A DNA stretch of 64,000 nucleotides from Eubacteriales bacterium (GTDB lineage: Bacteria; Bacillota; Clostridia; Oscillospirales; Acutalibacteraceae), in contig JAQXWS010000080.1 in assembly GCA_029225565.1 (NCBI GenBank), positions 1 to 64,000 of the forward strand, written 5' to 3'. The translations under genes were made by a program, and so were the position numbers. Below the pieces are notes generated by a model. That model ran no database searches and was not told the DNA's origin. It saw only the letters and a list, made by a program, of their open reading frames with translations. Shown here piece by piece: positions 1 to 9,482 of the stretch (within the stretch, counting starts at the first letter, position 1; each line of letters starts with the position of its first letter).

Positions 1-1
1 G

Positions 2-238
2 AGGATAGAAAATCAGACGGGAGGAGCAAGCCCCTCCCCTACGGTATCCGATATAATATGTGCATTTAAATCATTATCAACATTAGAATGTAAGAAATTA
101 TTGCCAATAGACATTTTGTTTCAGCGTTCATACCATGACCATATTATTCGTGATGATATTGATTATCAACAAATATGGCAATATATTGACGAAAACCCAA
201 CAAAATGGGCAGAGGATAAATATAATACAAATATTTAA
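2..238 (+). CDS. C-terminal part of a REP-associated tyrosine transposase (RAYT / Y1_Tnp, IS200-like); truncated by the window edge
   Basis: Frame 2 reads ...TVSDIICAFKSLSTLECKKLLPIDILFQRSYHDHIIRDDIDYQQIWQYIDENPTKWAEDKYNTNI*, the typical RAYT C-terminal 'QRSYHDHIIR..DY..IWQYIDENP.KW..D.Y' motif. Confidence 0.85.
   Translation, partial: RIENQTGGASPSPTVSDIICAFKSLSTLECKKLLPIDILFQRSYHDHIIRDDIDYQQIWQYIDENPTKWAEDKYNTNI
19..38. repeat. REP-like GC-rich palindrome GGGAGGAGCaaGCCCCTCCC inside the RAYT coding region
   Basis: 9-bp stem with one mismatch and a 2-nt loop, read directly. Confidence 0.6.
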
Positions 239-334
239 GGACGAACTGTGTTCGTCCTTTTTCCTTGCAATTTGACTTTTTCTACACGCTGAACTGAGCG
301 ATGCTCACTTCTTTTTTCACATAACATAATAAAG

Positions 335-368
335 AATAAAAAAACAGTCCCCAAAAACGGGGACTGTT
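335..368 (-). terminator. Intrinsic terminator downstream of tRNA-Arg
   Basis: Stem aacagtcccc/ggggactgtt followed on the minus strand by a T-rich tract. Confidence 0.8.
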
Positions 369-369
369 C

Positions 370-446
<77 letters not shown>

Positions 447-506
447 ATGTGCGAATGCTTTCGCTCAAATAATATAACATATTGTACTTAAAAATGCAAG
501 TGTTTT

Positions 507-962
507 TTATTTTTCTTTTTCGGCAATAAATCTTTCCAATATATCGGCGGCAATTTCTACCAGCCGGACGCAAGGCCTTTTTTTGTAGTATTCTGCTGTT
601 CGTGCCTGGGGAACGGGGGACTGGGGTCCTTTTTCTGCAAGGCCCAGCAACTCTCGGCACACAATTGAGCCGTTGATATTGCGAAATTCGTTGGCGACCT
701 GCTGAACATAGCCGTAAAGCTGCGCCTTTTTTTCGTTATCGCGGGGCTGTCGGTATCCGTACAGTGCGCTGATAACAAATGTCATGCCCGACACGGCGCC
801 GCAGACCTCTCTCATTCTGCCCATGCCACCGCCGTAGCCGCACACAAGTCCGGCCACGGTTAACGGGTCCATATTCATCTCCTCGGCGTAGGCCATTGCC
901 ACAGCCTGAGCGCAGTTGTAGCCCTCTTCAAATCTCTGCTTTGCTATTTCGCTCTTTTTCAT
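507..962 (-). CDS. C_GCAxxG_C_C family protein (putative redox-active, Cys-containing)
   Basis: MKKSEIAKQRFEEGYNCAQAVAMAYAEE...VCGYGGGMGRMREVCGAVSGM family pattern. Confidence 0.85.
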   Translation of the reverse strand: MKKSEIAKQRFEEGYNCAQAVAMAYAEEMNMDPLTVAGLVCGYGGGMGRMREVCGAVSGMTFVISALYGYRQPRDNEKKAQLYGYVQQVANEFRNINGSIVCRELLGLAEKGPQSPVPQARTAEYYKKRPCVRLVEIAADILERFIAEKEK

Positions 963-1778
963 TTAGTTACCTTTATCTACCGATTCCGGGTCGTAGTCGT
1001 CGTCGCCGGTAATCGGCTTTTTTGTGGTTGCTTCTGTAGTAGTGGTGGTGTCGTCATACACAAAAACGGCATTGTAAACGGTATTGCCCGTTGCCTTGAA
1101 TGAATATTTTGTGCTGCTGCTGACTTTTGTGCTGCCGCTGTACCAGCCGTCAAAGATGTAGCCGTCGTCGGGTCTTGCGATGATGGTCACTTTTGTGCCC
1201 TCAATGTAGTTGCCGTCGGCGCCTACGCTGCCGTTACTTTCTACCTCGCCGCCTTCGTTACAGCTAAGGCTGACAGAATATGTTTTTTTCGCCTTTGTTG
1301 TAGTGGTGGTTGTGGTAGTTGTTGTGGTAGTAGTGGTCTTTGTGGTCGGCTGAGTAGTGGTTGTGGTGGTATTGCGCTGAGTAGTCAGGTCGTAATCATC
1401 GTCATCGTACAATCCCTGCTCATCGTCGGTGTAGGTAACGGACGGTTCGGCGTTATTATCCTTTTTGTTATGTGCCACGATTGCCACGGTAGCACCTATG
1501 ATGGCTACCAGTATCAGCACCAGTACGATTATGATAGTAACCTCCTGCTTATGCTTTTGCATATCCTTTTCTGCCTCTCTTTGCTGACGGCGAGCCTGCC
1601 TTTCGGTATTTCGGTCATCGTCTTGGTATCGGTCAAAGTTATTATCCAAATTGGGTACAACTTTTGTTGCGTCCATATCCTGCCGGTTGTAGTCGTCTTC
1701 GTCGTAAAGGGGAGAGCCGCAGTTTTGGCAAATATACAGGTTGTCGTCATTTTTTGTTCCGCAATTTTTGCATCTCAT
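963..1778 (-). CDS. Zinc-ribbon, single-TM protein with poly-Thr linker and InlB-B-like repeat domain
   Basis: MRCKNCGTKNDDNLYICQNCGS; TM segment VTIIIVLVLILVAIIGATVAIVAH; Thr tract; GYIFDGWYSGS...YNAVFVYD. Start at the internal ATG 1778 has an AGGAGG-like RBS. Confidence 0.75.
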   Translation of the reverse strand: MRCKNCGTKNDDNLYICQNCGSPLYDEDDYNRQDMDATKVVPNLDNNFDRYQDDDRNTERQARRQQREAEKDMQKHKQEVTIIIVLVLILVAIIGATVAIVAHNKKDNNAEPSVTYTDDEQGLYDDDDYDLTTQRNTTTTTTQPTTKTTTTTTTTTTTTTTKAKKTYSVSLSCNEGGEVESNGSVGADGNYIEGTKVTIIARPDDGYIFDGWYSGSTKVSSSTKYSFKATGNTVYNAVFVYDDTTTTTEATTKKPITGDDDYDPESVDKGN

Positions 1779-1980
1779 AGGATTACCTCCTTTTTCTTTT
1801 GCTGAATTATAACACATTATGGCAAGGTTAACAACAGTTGTTGCTATAATTTTATAAATCTTTTACATAATTTTTGAATTAATGCTTGACTTTTGTTGCA
1901 AATTATAATAAATTTAGTATGTAATGTTTTCTGCGTCCGTCAGGAGCAGAGCAGATATTTCGGAAAGGGGATTCCCAATT

Positions 1981-2955
1981 ATGAAGAAAACAGTAAAAAA
2001 ATTAGTTGCATTGATGCTGGCAGTTGCACTTGTTGCATCCCTTGCAGGTTGCGCAAAGATTAACTATGTAACCAACGGCACCATCCAGGCCATCAAGGAG
2101 GTTAAGTCCGGCGAGTGGAACAAGGTTGACGAGAATGCAGACCAGGGCGCAGGCGAGGATGTATCTGTGCTTGACAAGTCCTTTGAGCCGGGTACATACG
2201 GCGGAGTTGAGTTCAAGACAGTTGAGGATGTTGTAGCATATTATGTTGATGCATACAACTACACAAAGACTCTTACTGCAGAGTACACCGAGAACGGCGA
2301 CCCCAAGACATTCTACAAGCTGCTTGGTACAGAGGAACTTGAGGTTGGCGATGTTATGATTGACGGCAAGGCTAACAGCACTATCAACAGCCTTGTACCG
2401 GGTATTGTTGACGGCATTATGGTTAAGGGCTCATACGGCCTTGTACCATGCGGCAACAGAGACCCACGGTATGACGACAACCTTAGCGACGACACCAGAA
2501 AGAACGACCACAAATACCAGACCTCTGCTTTTGAGGCTGACTTTGTTCTCGACTGCAATGTTGTTGACAACAACGACGGCACAATCACCATCACAATCCA
2601 GCCAAAGGCTGAGGAGCTTGCTTACCGTGGCGAGGGTCCGCAGGGCTCATTCTTTGAGGCACTGGGTAACATCAGCGGCGCAGTTGCACAGATTAGCGTA
2701 CTTTCCTTCTCACAGGGCGACGCTAACGATAACGTAAAGGTTATGTACCAGGGCGGTACAGGTACCGTTACTATCGACACAAAGACCAAGGAAGTTATCA
2801 GCGCTAAGTATGTAATGGTTGCCAATGTTGATGTACAACACGCAAATGTTACTATCATCAAGGACAAGAGCGCATCCGTAAAGATTACTTACACCAATGA
2901 GTATCCTGCTCCGGATGATTATCTTCTTGATGAGGTTGGTATCGTAAGAAAGTAA
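1981..2955 (+). CDS. Secreted lipoprotein, function unknown
   Basis: MKKTVKKLVALMLAVALVASLAGCAK: signal peptide plus lipobox LAGC; GAAAGGGG RBS. Confidence 0.75.
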   Translation: MKKTVKKLVALMLAVALVASLAGCAKINYVTNGTIQAIKEVKSGEWNKVDENADQGAGEDVSVLDKSFEPGTYGGVEFKTVEDVVAYYVDAYNYTKTLTAEYTENGDPKTFYKLLGTEELEVGDVMIDGKANSTINSLVPGIVDGIMVKGSYGLVPCGNRDPRYDDNLSDDTRKNDHKYQTSAFEADFVLDCNVVDNNDGTITITIQPKAEELAYRGEGPQGSFFEALGNISGAVAQISVLSFSQGDANDNVKVMYQGGTGTVTIDTKTKEVISAKYVMVANVDVQHANVTIIKDKSASVKITYTNEYPAPDDYLLDEVGIVRK

Positions 2956-2981
2956 TATTCAATCAATTAGGTAGTACAATA

Positions 2982-3012
2982 TAAGACGGTGCTTTTGCGC
3001 CGTCTTTGTTTT
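2982..3012 (+). terminator. Intrinsic terminator after the lipoprotein gene
   Basis: agacggtgcttttgcgccgtct followed by ttgtttttt. Confidence 0.65.
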
Positions 3013-3023
3013 TAGGAGTAATT

Positions 3024-4559
3024 ATGAGTAATACAAAAACAAGCAGAGTAATGTCCCTGCTTATGGCTCTGGCAATCATTCTGTCCTCAGTGACCGTAGC
3101 CTCCACACCCATTACAGTCCATGCAGGCACATTCAGCAAAAACGGGTTTACTGTAACCACTTATGATTTGAAGCGGCCCAAGGTGCTGAAAAAGGGCAGC
3201 GGATATTCTATATCCGGCAAGCTCAAGGCAAATCATACCGTAAAGCAGTTCAAAATCGGTGTGTATGACCGCAATCAATTCAGGTACGACAAGTCATATA
3301 CAAGGAATGTGTCAACAAAAACCATTAACCTAAAGGATTATCAAAGCAAGATTAAGTTCGGCTCCTTGCCCTCGGGCGAAAAGGAGCTGAGGTATATTCT
3401 CACAGACAAGGACGGCAACCAAGTCAAGCTGGTACGCAATTTTACTGTTCTCGGCAAGGCAAAGGGCCCTCGCAGTATGACTTCTGCCTGCCACATAGGT
3501 GTGTCCCGTGGCACATACAAGAGCGTAACCGACGCAGATTTGTCCACCGGCTGGAGCCACGGCACTATGACCATCAGGCTTCCCAAGGACAGGACGGCGG
3601 ACGGTATGGCTGTCAAGTGGGACAAATTCCGTAACTATTATTCCATAAAGGTGTATGACGCCGACAACAATGTTATCAAAGAATACAAGGACGGCTACGC
3701 AAAGCTGCACGAGTATTTTTCCTTTGGCGAGGGCGCCCGCAAGGTGGTGCTGAAGCTGAACCACCGCAAGGGAAGCAAGGGCGTCCTGTCCCTCAGGGTG
3801 TACGAAAAGGATAAGGTGGGCCCCTCTGTTGAGCAGTGGAAGTCGCCCAAGCGCGGCGAGTGCGACCTGATGGTGGTGTCGGCTCACCGTGATGACGAAT
3901 TGCTGTTTTTCGGCGGCACAATCCCGTATTACCAAAATGTAAAGAAAAAGAATGTGTACACCATGTATGTATCCGGCAGAGAAAAGCACCGTGCCCGTGA
4001 GGCTCAGGCAGGTTTGTGGAGCATGGGCGTGGACACATATCCCATCTTTATGGATTATGCCGGCGGCTATCATGACGGAATATCCGGAACCCTCCGTGAT
4101 TGGGGAGGCGAAACCGCCGTGCTAAAAAAGATGGTAGAGAAGATTAGGTGCTACCAGCCGGATGTTGTGGTAACCCATGACAAGAACGGAGAGTACGGTC
4201 ATCCCACCCACAAGACCGTGTCCTACATTACCCTCAAGGCTGTAAATATGGCAAAGGATAAGACAAAATTTACGGAGTCATACAAAAAGTACGGCACATG
4301 GAGAGTTAAGAAGGTGTATTTTCACTATACAAACAAGAATACTATGTATATGAATTGGGACAACACCTACAAGGAGCTGGATTACAGAACACCCTACCAG
4401 ATGGCAAAGGTAGGATTTGACAAGCACTATTCCCAGCACAACGGCTGGAGTATGACCTGTGACGCAGTAAAAAAGTATTCCAACCGCAAATTCGGCTTGG
4501 TATATACAACTGTTGGCAAGGACAAAAAGAAAAATGACTTTTTTGAGCATATTGACTGA
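3024..4559 (+). CDS. Secreted PIG-L family (LmbE-like) deacetylase
   Basis: Signal peptide; LMVVSAHRDDELLFFGGTIPYY and HDKNGEYGHPTHK motifs. Confidence 0.85.
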   Translation: MSNTKTSRVMSLLMALAIILSSVTVASTPITVHAGTFSKNGFTVTTYDLKRPKVLKKGSGYSISGKLKANHTVKQFKIGVYDRNQFRYDKSYTRNVSTKTINLKDYQSKIKFGSLPSGEKELRYILTDKDGNQVKLVRNFTVLGKAKGPRSMTSACHIGVSRGTYKSVTDADLSTGWSHGTMTIRLPKDRTADGMAVKWDKFRNYYSIKVYDADNNVIKEYKDGYAKLHEYFSFGEGARKVVLKLNHRKGSKGVLSLRVYEKDKVGPSVEQWKSPKRGECDLMVVSAHRDDELLFFGGTIPYYQNVKKKNVYTMYVSGREKHRAREAQAGLWSMGVDTYPIFMDYAGGYHDGISGTLRDWGGETAVLKKMVEKIRCYQPDVVVTHDKNGEYGHPTHKTVSYITLKAVNMAKDKTKFTESYKKYGTWRVKKVYFHYTNKNTMYMNWDNTYKELDYRTPYQMAKVGFDKHYSQHNGWSMTCDAVKKYSNRKFGLVYTTVGKDKKKNDFFEHID

Positions 4560-4630
4560 CTCAATATTTAACTTGCTAAAAAGGATATAATATAGTATAA
4601 TTAGGCTATATTTATGATTGGAGATTGATT

Positions 4631-6487
4631 ATGAACGATAATATTCCTAACATGGATTACGATGCCGACGAGGTTATCGAAAATTTTAAGGCCAAGTTCA
4701 AGTGGCCTGCAAATGACGATGTTGAGGTTATTGTCAGGCCTCCCAAGCTTGGCGTCAAGATTGTGCTGTCCTTGCTGATTACTATTATCGGCGGCGGCGT
4801 CATCTATTATCTTAACATTCCTGCACTCAACCCAAAGTCAACTGACGCCTACACATTTATCATATCGCTGATTGTTATCTTTTTTGCAGCGTTGTATCTG
4901 CTTATCGGCGCAAGAACAAAGGTTGAACGCAGAGAGTATTTTAAGAAAAAGTCCGTTATCCCCGTTATTATGGTAGCGGTTTTGGTTGTAGTGATGGCAG
5001 TGGGCTATCTGGCGGGCTGCACCCTCTTTAGAGCACGGTCTTACAGCGAGCTAATGCCTGTATCCGACAGCTCATTTTCCGAGGATTTTGCCGACATTAA
5101 GTATGACGAGGTGCCCCGTCTGGACGCAGCAACCTCAAAGGTGCTTGCCGACCAGCAGCTGGGTTCCCTGTCCGAATATAAGAGCCAGTATGTGGTATCC
5201 TCAACCTCTACCCAGATTAACTACAAGGGCAAGCCCGTCCGCGTTGCATATCTTGAGTACGCAGATGTGTTCAAGTGGTTCAATAACACAAAGAACGGAC
5301 TGCCGGCATATATGCTTATTGATGTAGTGAGCCAAAAGGTCAATGTAGTAAACTGTGTAGAGCGATTCGGCGAGGGTATCAAGTACTCACCTACGGAGCT
5401 GTTTAACGAAAAATTACTGCGCCACCTGAGATTCCAGTATCCTACTGCTATTATGGATACTCCCAATTTTGAGATTGACGACAACGCGCACCCCTACTGG
5501 ATTACCCCGGTGTTGGACAGAACCATCGGCCTCTTCGGCGGTACCGACATCAAGGGAGTTATCATCACCGATGCACTCAACGGCGAGAGCAATTACTACA
5601 GCATTGACACCGTGCGCAACAACAAGAAGCTCAACTGGATTGATGTTGTATATAGCGATAATATTCTTATCCAGCAGTACAACTACTACGGCAAGCTCAG
5701 TCACGGCTTCTGGAACTCAATTATTTTCCAGAATGATGTAAATATTGCATCCGACGGCAACGGATTTATCGCTATGGATGATGATGTGTGGGTATATACC
5801 GGCGTAACCTCCAGCGAGTCCGACTCCTCCAACTTCGGCTTTATCCTTTGCAACCAGCGTACAAAGGAGACCCGGTACTACAAGAACGGCGGTGCCATGG
5901 AGGCATCGGCACAGGAATCCGCTGAGGATGCGGTACAGAACTACGGCTACCGCGCTATCTTCCCAATCCTCCTGGATATTGAGGGCCAGCCCACCTACTT
6001 TATGTCCCTGTACGGCGACAGCGGTACGGTAAAGGGATATGCTCTGGTTAACCTTGAGGACAAGACCGTTGTGGGCACAGGCCTTTTGGATACAGAAAAG
6101 AGCGACGCCAAGGCCCTGAACGCAGCTGTAGAAAACTATATCAACGCACTTAAGGACAAAGGCGTTGTTGATGAGGACGCAAATGCGGACGAATACAAGG
6201 TTGACGAGGGCGGCAGCCAAAAGCCAAGTGCCGACGCAAAGCCCACTGCTCCTGCCGACAGCAAGGAGGAGGCAAAGAGCGTTACCGGCGCCATTACCGA
6301 CATCAAGACCTCGGTAAATGACGGCAACACCGTATATTACATTCAGGTTGACGGCAAGTACTATTATATCAAAGTAACCGATTGTATGGATGTGCTCCTG
6401 CTGAAGAAGGGGGACAAGGTTTCTGTAACCTATTCCAAGGCAGACGACAGCAAGTTCATTCCGGCTACCAATGTAGAAAAGGCATAG
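4631..6487 (+). CDS. Conserved multi-TM membrane protein with large C-terminal domain ending in an OB-fold-like segment
   Basis: Long intact ORF, three hydrophobic segments in the first ~140 aa, C-terminal GAITDIKTSVNDGNTVYYIQVDGKYYYIKVTD. Confidence 0.7.
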   Translation: MNDNIPNMDYDADEVIENFKAKFKWPANDDVEVIVRPPKLGVKIVLSLLITIIGGGVIYYLNIPALNPKSTDAYTFIISLIVIFFAALYLLIGARTKVERREYFKKKSVIPVIMVAVLVVVMAVGYLAGCTLFRARSYSELMPVSDSSFSEDFADIKYDEVPRLDAATSKVLADQQLGSLSEYKSQYVVSSTSTQINYKGKPVRVAYLEYADVFKWFNNTKNGLPAYMLIDVVSQKVNVVNCVERFGEGIKYSPTELFNEKLLRHLRFQYPTAIMDTPNFEIDDNAHPYWITPVLDRTIGLFGGTDIKGVIITDALNGESNYYSIDTVRNNKKLNWIDVVYSDNILIQQYNYYGKLSHGFWNSIIFQNDVNIASDGNGFIAMDDDVWVYTGVTSSESDSSNFGFILCNQRTKETRYYKNGGAMEASAQESAEDAVQNYGYRAIFPILLDIEGQPTYFMSLYGDSGTVKGYALVNLEDKTVVGTGLLDTEKSDAKALNAAVENYINALKDKGVVDEDANADEYKVDEGGSQKPSADAKPTAPADSKEEAKSVTGAITDIKTSVNDGNTVYYIQVDGKYYYIKVTDCMDVLLLKKGDKVSVTYSKADDSKFIPATNVEKA

Positions 6488-6498
6488 TATAATACAAA

Positions 6499-6537
6499 AT
6501 CCTCTGTGGTTATGAACAGCCACAGAGGATTATTTTT
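6499..6537. terminator. Bidirectional terminator between convergent genes
   Basis: aatcctctgtggt/gccacagaggatt inverted repeat with T tract. Confidence 0.8.
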
Positions 6538-6995
6538 TATTTCTTTTTGAATACTACCAGCTTGCTGAAAACATAATTGAGTATTATAACCACAATTTGC
6601 ATAATAACTTTGGCAATCATATTTCCGTTAATATCCAGCGACAGTATGCTCAACCGGAGGGCTCCCATATTGAGTATGTCAATCAGTAGCCACAGCCCCA
6701 GCTCCTCAACGCCCAAGCTGAACAGTCTTGCGCCGACAAACCCCAGCAGCTCCTTGATTACTGTTTTGCCCTGCCAGCTTTTGGACTCAAACACCCACAG
6801 CTTGTTTGTAATGTACGCAAAGGATACGGCGAATATCCAGCTCATTATGTTGGTTAGGAGATACAATTTTTCGCCCAACAGGGAGTCGAAGATTTTGAAG
6901 CTGACAAGGCTCACTATTGTGGTCAGTACGCCAAAAATGATGTAGGTTATCAGCTCCCGGTATTTTTTTGCCAGCTTTTTGATTTTGTTTATCAT
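6537..6995 (-). CDS. GtrA family membrane protein
   Basis: Four hydrophobic segments; ITYIIFGVLTTIVSLVSFKIFD...FAVSFAYITNKLWVFESK...VIMQIVVIILNYVFSKLVVFKKK. Confidence 0.9.
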   Translation of the reverse strand: MINKIKKLAKKYRELITYIIFGVLTTIVSLVSFKIFDSLLGEKLYLLTNIMSWIFAVSFAYITNKLWVFESKSWQGKTVIKELLGFVGARLFSLGVEELGLWLLIDILNMGALRLSILSLDINGNMIAKVIMQIVVIILNYVFSKLVVFKKK

Positions 6996-7058
6996 ATCTA
7001 TGTCCTTTTATGTTGATGTATGTATTATACCATAATATCCGATATAGTCAAAATATAA

Positions 7059-7087
7059 TTGAAAAGAACTTTATAGTATGATATTAT
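7059..7087 (+). promoter_or_regulatory. Sigma-A-type promoter TTGAAA-17-TATTAT
   Basis: Hexamers with 17-nt spacing upstream of the methyltransferase gene. Confidence 0.55.
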
Positions 7088-7116
7088 ATACTTATATTTA
7101 TTGTTGAGGTGTAATT

Positions 7117-8265
7117 ATGCAAACTTATCCACAGGTTGATACATATATGCAGGAGCTGGGTCTCAGGTATTTTAAGAGTACAAACGATTTTTTGGCTCAT
7201 TTGGTTATCAAGACAGACAAGCAATATGCCACCGAGGTTGCGGAGCTGCTTAACTCACGCGCCCAAGGACTGAATACCAATAACCAAATTTTTTATGATT
7301 TAAAAAACAAGACATTGGCAGGCTCACTGGTTATTTCTGCCGCATTTGACAGCGGTATCTTTAGGCATCTGGGCAATATGATTATTGACAACCCCGACTG
7401 GTTTACCGGCACGGTATTGGATGTTGGCTGTGATTGCGGCGTGGTTAGCTGCTTCATTGCTCAGCAGTATCCCGACTGCAAGGTTGTGGGTGTGGATTGC
7501 AATCAGTCGGCAATCAATAACGCCAGGGAATTGGCACAAAGGCTGAACCTCACCAACATTACATTTGAGGCGGCGGATATTTTTGATTACCGACTTGAGG
7601 AAAAGGCTGATACCGCAACCTCCTTTAGGGGCTTGCTGGATATTGCGCAGCAGCTGACCAAGGGTGTATCTGTTATCGGCGAACGCTCAAAGCGTGAGGA
7701 CGGATACCGTCGTGCTTTTTTGCCGTTGGCTCAGGCAATCAGCGATAACCTCAAGACGGACGGCAGGTTCATCAGCGTTGAGAGATATACGGCTATGTAC
7801 GGCTGGCTGGGATGGATGCAGGCGCTGGCAGAGACCGGCATTGCCCCCGTTCCCGACAAGTCGGGACAGATGGTTGCCCAGGATATTTCTTCTCCAAAGG
7901 AGTACTCGGTTACATTTTGTTCCAAGGCAGGCGCAGATACTCCTATGGATACATACAACGCCGTACTGAGCCCCAAATTCAAAAGCGGCGCCGGCTGTGA
8001 CGGTGCAGACGCCGAGTTTGCCCTGTACGAGGACAGCGACAGCATCGACTTTACCGATGTGTACAACAAGGAGGGCAAGCTGCTACACCAGTTTGCGGTG
8101 GCTGCGTCAAAGAACGGTAAGTATATGTTCTATGAGGCTGATTTGGATTACCGCAAGATAAAGTATGTAAATGACAAGAAAAAGCCAAAGATGGAGGCTG
8201 ATTTTGAGCGCAAGCTGGGATTGTATCCCCACGATAAATTCGATATAAAAGAGTACACATTATGA
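7117..8265 (+). CDS. Class I SAM-dependent methyltransferase
   Basis: GTVLDVGCDCGVVSCFIAQQYPDCKVVGVDCNQSAINNARELAQRLNLTNITFEAADIF. Confidence 0.85.
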   Translation: MQTYPQVDTYMQELGLRYFKSTNDFLAHLVIKTDKQYATEVAELLNSRAQGLNTNNQIFYDLKNKTLAGSLVISAAFDSGIFRHLGNMIIDNPDWFTGTVLDVGCDCGVVSCFIAQQYPDCKVVGVDCNQSAINNARELAQRLNLTNITFEAADIFDYRLEEKADTATSFRGLLDIAQQLTKGVSVIGERSKREDGYRRAFLPLAQAISDNLKTDGRFISVERYTAMYGWLGWMQALAETGIAPVPDKSGQMVAQDISSPKEYSVTFCSKAGADTPMDTYNAVLSPKFKSGAGCDGADAEFALYEDSDSIDFTDVYNKEGKLLHQFAVAASKNGKYMFYEADLDYRKIKYVNDKKKPKMEADFERKLGLYPHDKFDIKEYTL

Positions 8266-8390
8266 GTATTCCATCCGCGGAATTATAAATAAAATAAACG
8301 GAATATAAATTTTTTCGCCTATTTTTTAGCGATATTGTACAAAAGTGAGTGAGCGCTCTTTCATAATATTAACAAAAAATTAGAAATTTA

Positions 8391-8419
8391 TTGAAAAATC
8401 GGTATTGCAAGCGTATAAT
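8391..8419 (+). promoter_or_regulatory. Sigma-A-type promoter TTGAAA-17-TATAAT for the Tad/Flp operon
   Basis: Near-consensus hexamers with exact 17-nt spacer, about 50 nt upstream of the prepilin peptidase ORF. Confidence 0.7.
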
Positions 8420-8468
8420 TTACTTGTAACGAGGGAAGACCCCCAATACATACCGGTTAGGAGCAAAG

Positions 8469-9161
8469 ATGTTTACAAACGATATAGTAGTAAAAATTCT
8501 GGTTGGTATAGTATTTGGACTTTTCCTGGGTCTTGTGACAATCTTCTTGTCAAAGAAGCTGACACTCAACAGAACAGAGGATCCCGTCAAGGCGGCCCCC
8601 ATTGACACACCGCTATTCAAGGTGATGTCGTTTGTGATTGGCGTTGGGGTGTCTGTGGCGGTTGTGTTTACAGCCGGCGACACCGCAATGATTATCAGGA
8701 ATCTGGCATTGCTGATTCCTATAGCCTCCATAGCAGTTGTTGATTCGTTGGTACGCAAGATACCCAATTCGCTGTTGTTATCCATGATAGTCATTCAGGC
8801 GATTTACTTGGCATATTATTCTGTAAGCAATCACACTACTCAGTTGCTTATTGCAGCAGGATTTGGCTTTTTTATCGGATTTGCGGCATGCACCCTACCC
8901 GGTGTACTCAAGATTCCGGTAGGTGCCGGAGACATAAAGTACAGCGGAGTAATCGGCCTTTGCATTTTCTTTGCAGGCTATCTTCAGGCGATGGTTCTTA
9001 TGGGACTTATCGCAGTTGGATGCCTTATTGTACTCAAGGCAACCAAAAAAGGCGGATTAAAGACCATGATTCCCATGGGCCCATTAATCAGCGCAGGCAC
9101 TGTAATTACAATGTGTTATCCTATCCTTGAATCTTTTATAGGAAAGAATTTCGCATTTTAA
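8469..9161 (+). CDS. A24-type prepilin peptidase (CpaA/TadV-like)
   Basis: IPIASIAVVDSLVRKIPNSLLL...GFAACTLPGVLKIPVGAGDIKYSGVIGL (two-Asp peptidase pattern). Confidence 0.85.
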   Translation: MFTNDIVVKILVGIVFGLFLGLVTIFLSKKLTLNRTEDPVKAAPIDTPLFKVMSFVIGVGVSVAVVFTAGDTAMIIRNLALLIPIASIAVVDSLVRKIPNSLLLSMIVIQAIYLAYYSVSNHTTQLLIAAGFGFFIGFAACTLPGVLKIPVGAGDIKYSGVIGLCIFFAGYLQAMVLMGLIAVGCLIVLKATKKGGLKTMIPMGPLISAGTVITMCYPILESFIGKNFAF

Positions 9162-9203
9162 TTAAACGAACATAATAAAAATAATATATGGGAGGAAATT
9201 ATT

Positions 9204-9371
9204 ATGATGAGATTTATCAAAGACGAAAACGGCCAGGGCATGCTTGAGTATGTACTTATCATCGCTCTTGTAGCTATCGTACTTATCGCTGTTCTTATTC
9301 TTGTAAGAAGCAAGGTTAATAAGGACAAGATAAACAACGACTTCAATAGTGCTACATCAGAGGCTGCTTAA
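9204..9371 (+). CDS. flp: Flp-type pilin, 55 aa (absent from supplied ORF track)
   Basis: MMRFIKDENGQGMLEYVLIIALVAIVLIAVLILVRSKVNKDKINNDFNSATSEAA*; Flp-type G-x4-EY motif then hydrophobic helix; GGGAGGAAA RBS. Confidence 0.9.
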   Translation: MMRFIKDENGQGMLEYVLIIALVAIVLIAVLILVRSKVNKDKINNDFNSATSEAA

Positions 9372-9398
9372 TTGTCGTATTAGTTTTCGAATTACATT

Positions 9399-9424
9399 TT
9401 GAGGGCAGGGGTTCCTGCCCTCAA
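9399..9424 (+). promoter_or_regulatory. Strong hairpin between flp and tadE (attenuator, leaky terminator or 3'-stabiliser)
   Basis: TTGAGGGCAGG-ggtt-CCTGCCCTCAA, perfect 11-bp stem, weak T tract. Confidence 0.7.
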
Positions 9425-9482
9425 TTTGTAGTGATTTTGCAGAATCAGTCGTATTTTGGTATGTAAGAGGTGAAAACCCTTT

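Noticed and set aside
1270-1380. Short repetitive tract as a possible CRISPR or minisatellite array
   Set aside because: It is in-frame ACN coding for a poly-Thr linker
3330-4073. 247-aa minus-strand ORF opposite the PIG-L deacetylase
   Set aside because: Shadow ORF; the plus-strand gene has clear signal peptide and catalytic motifs
5717-6523. 268-aa minus-strand ORF opposite the membrane protein
   Set aside because: Shadow ORF without RBS or domain evidence
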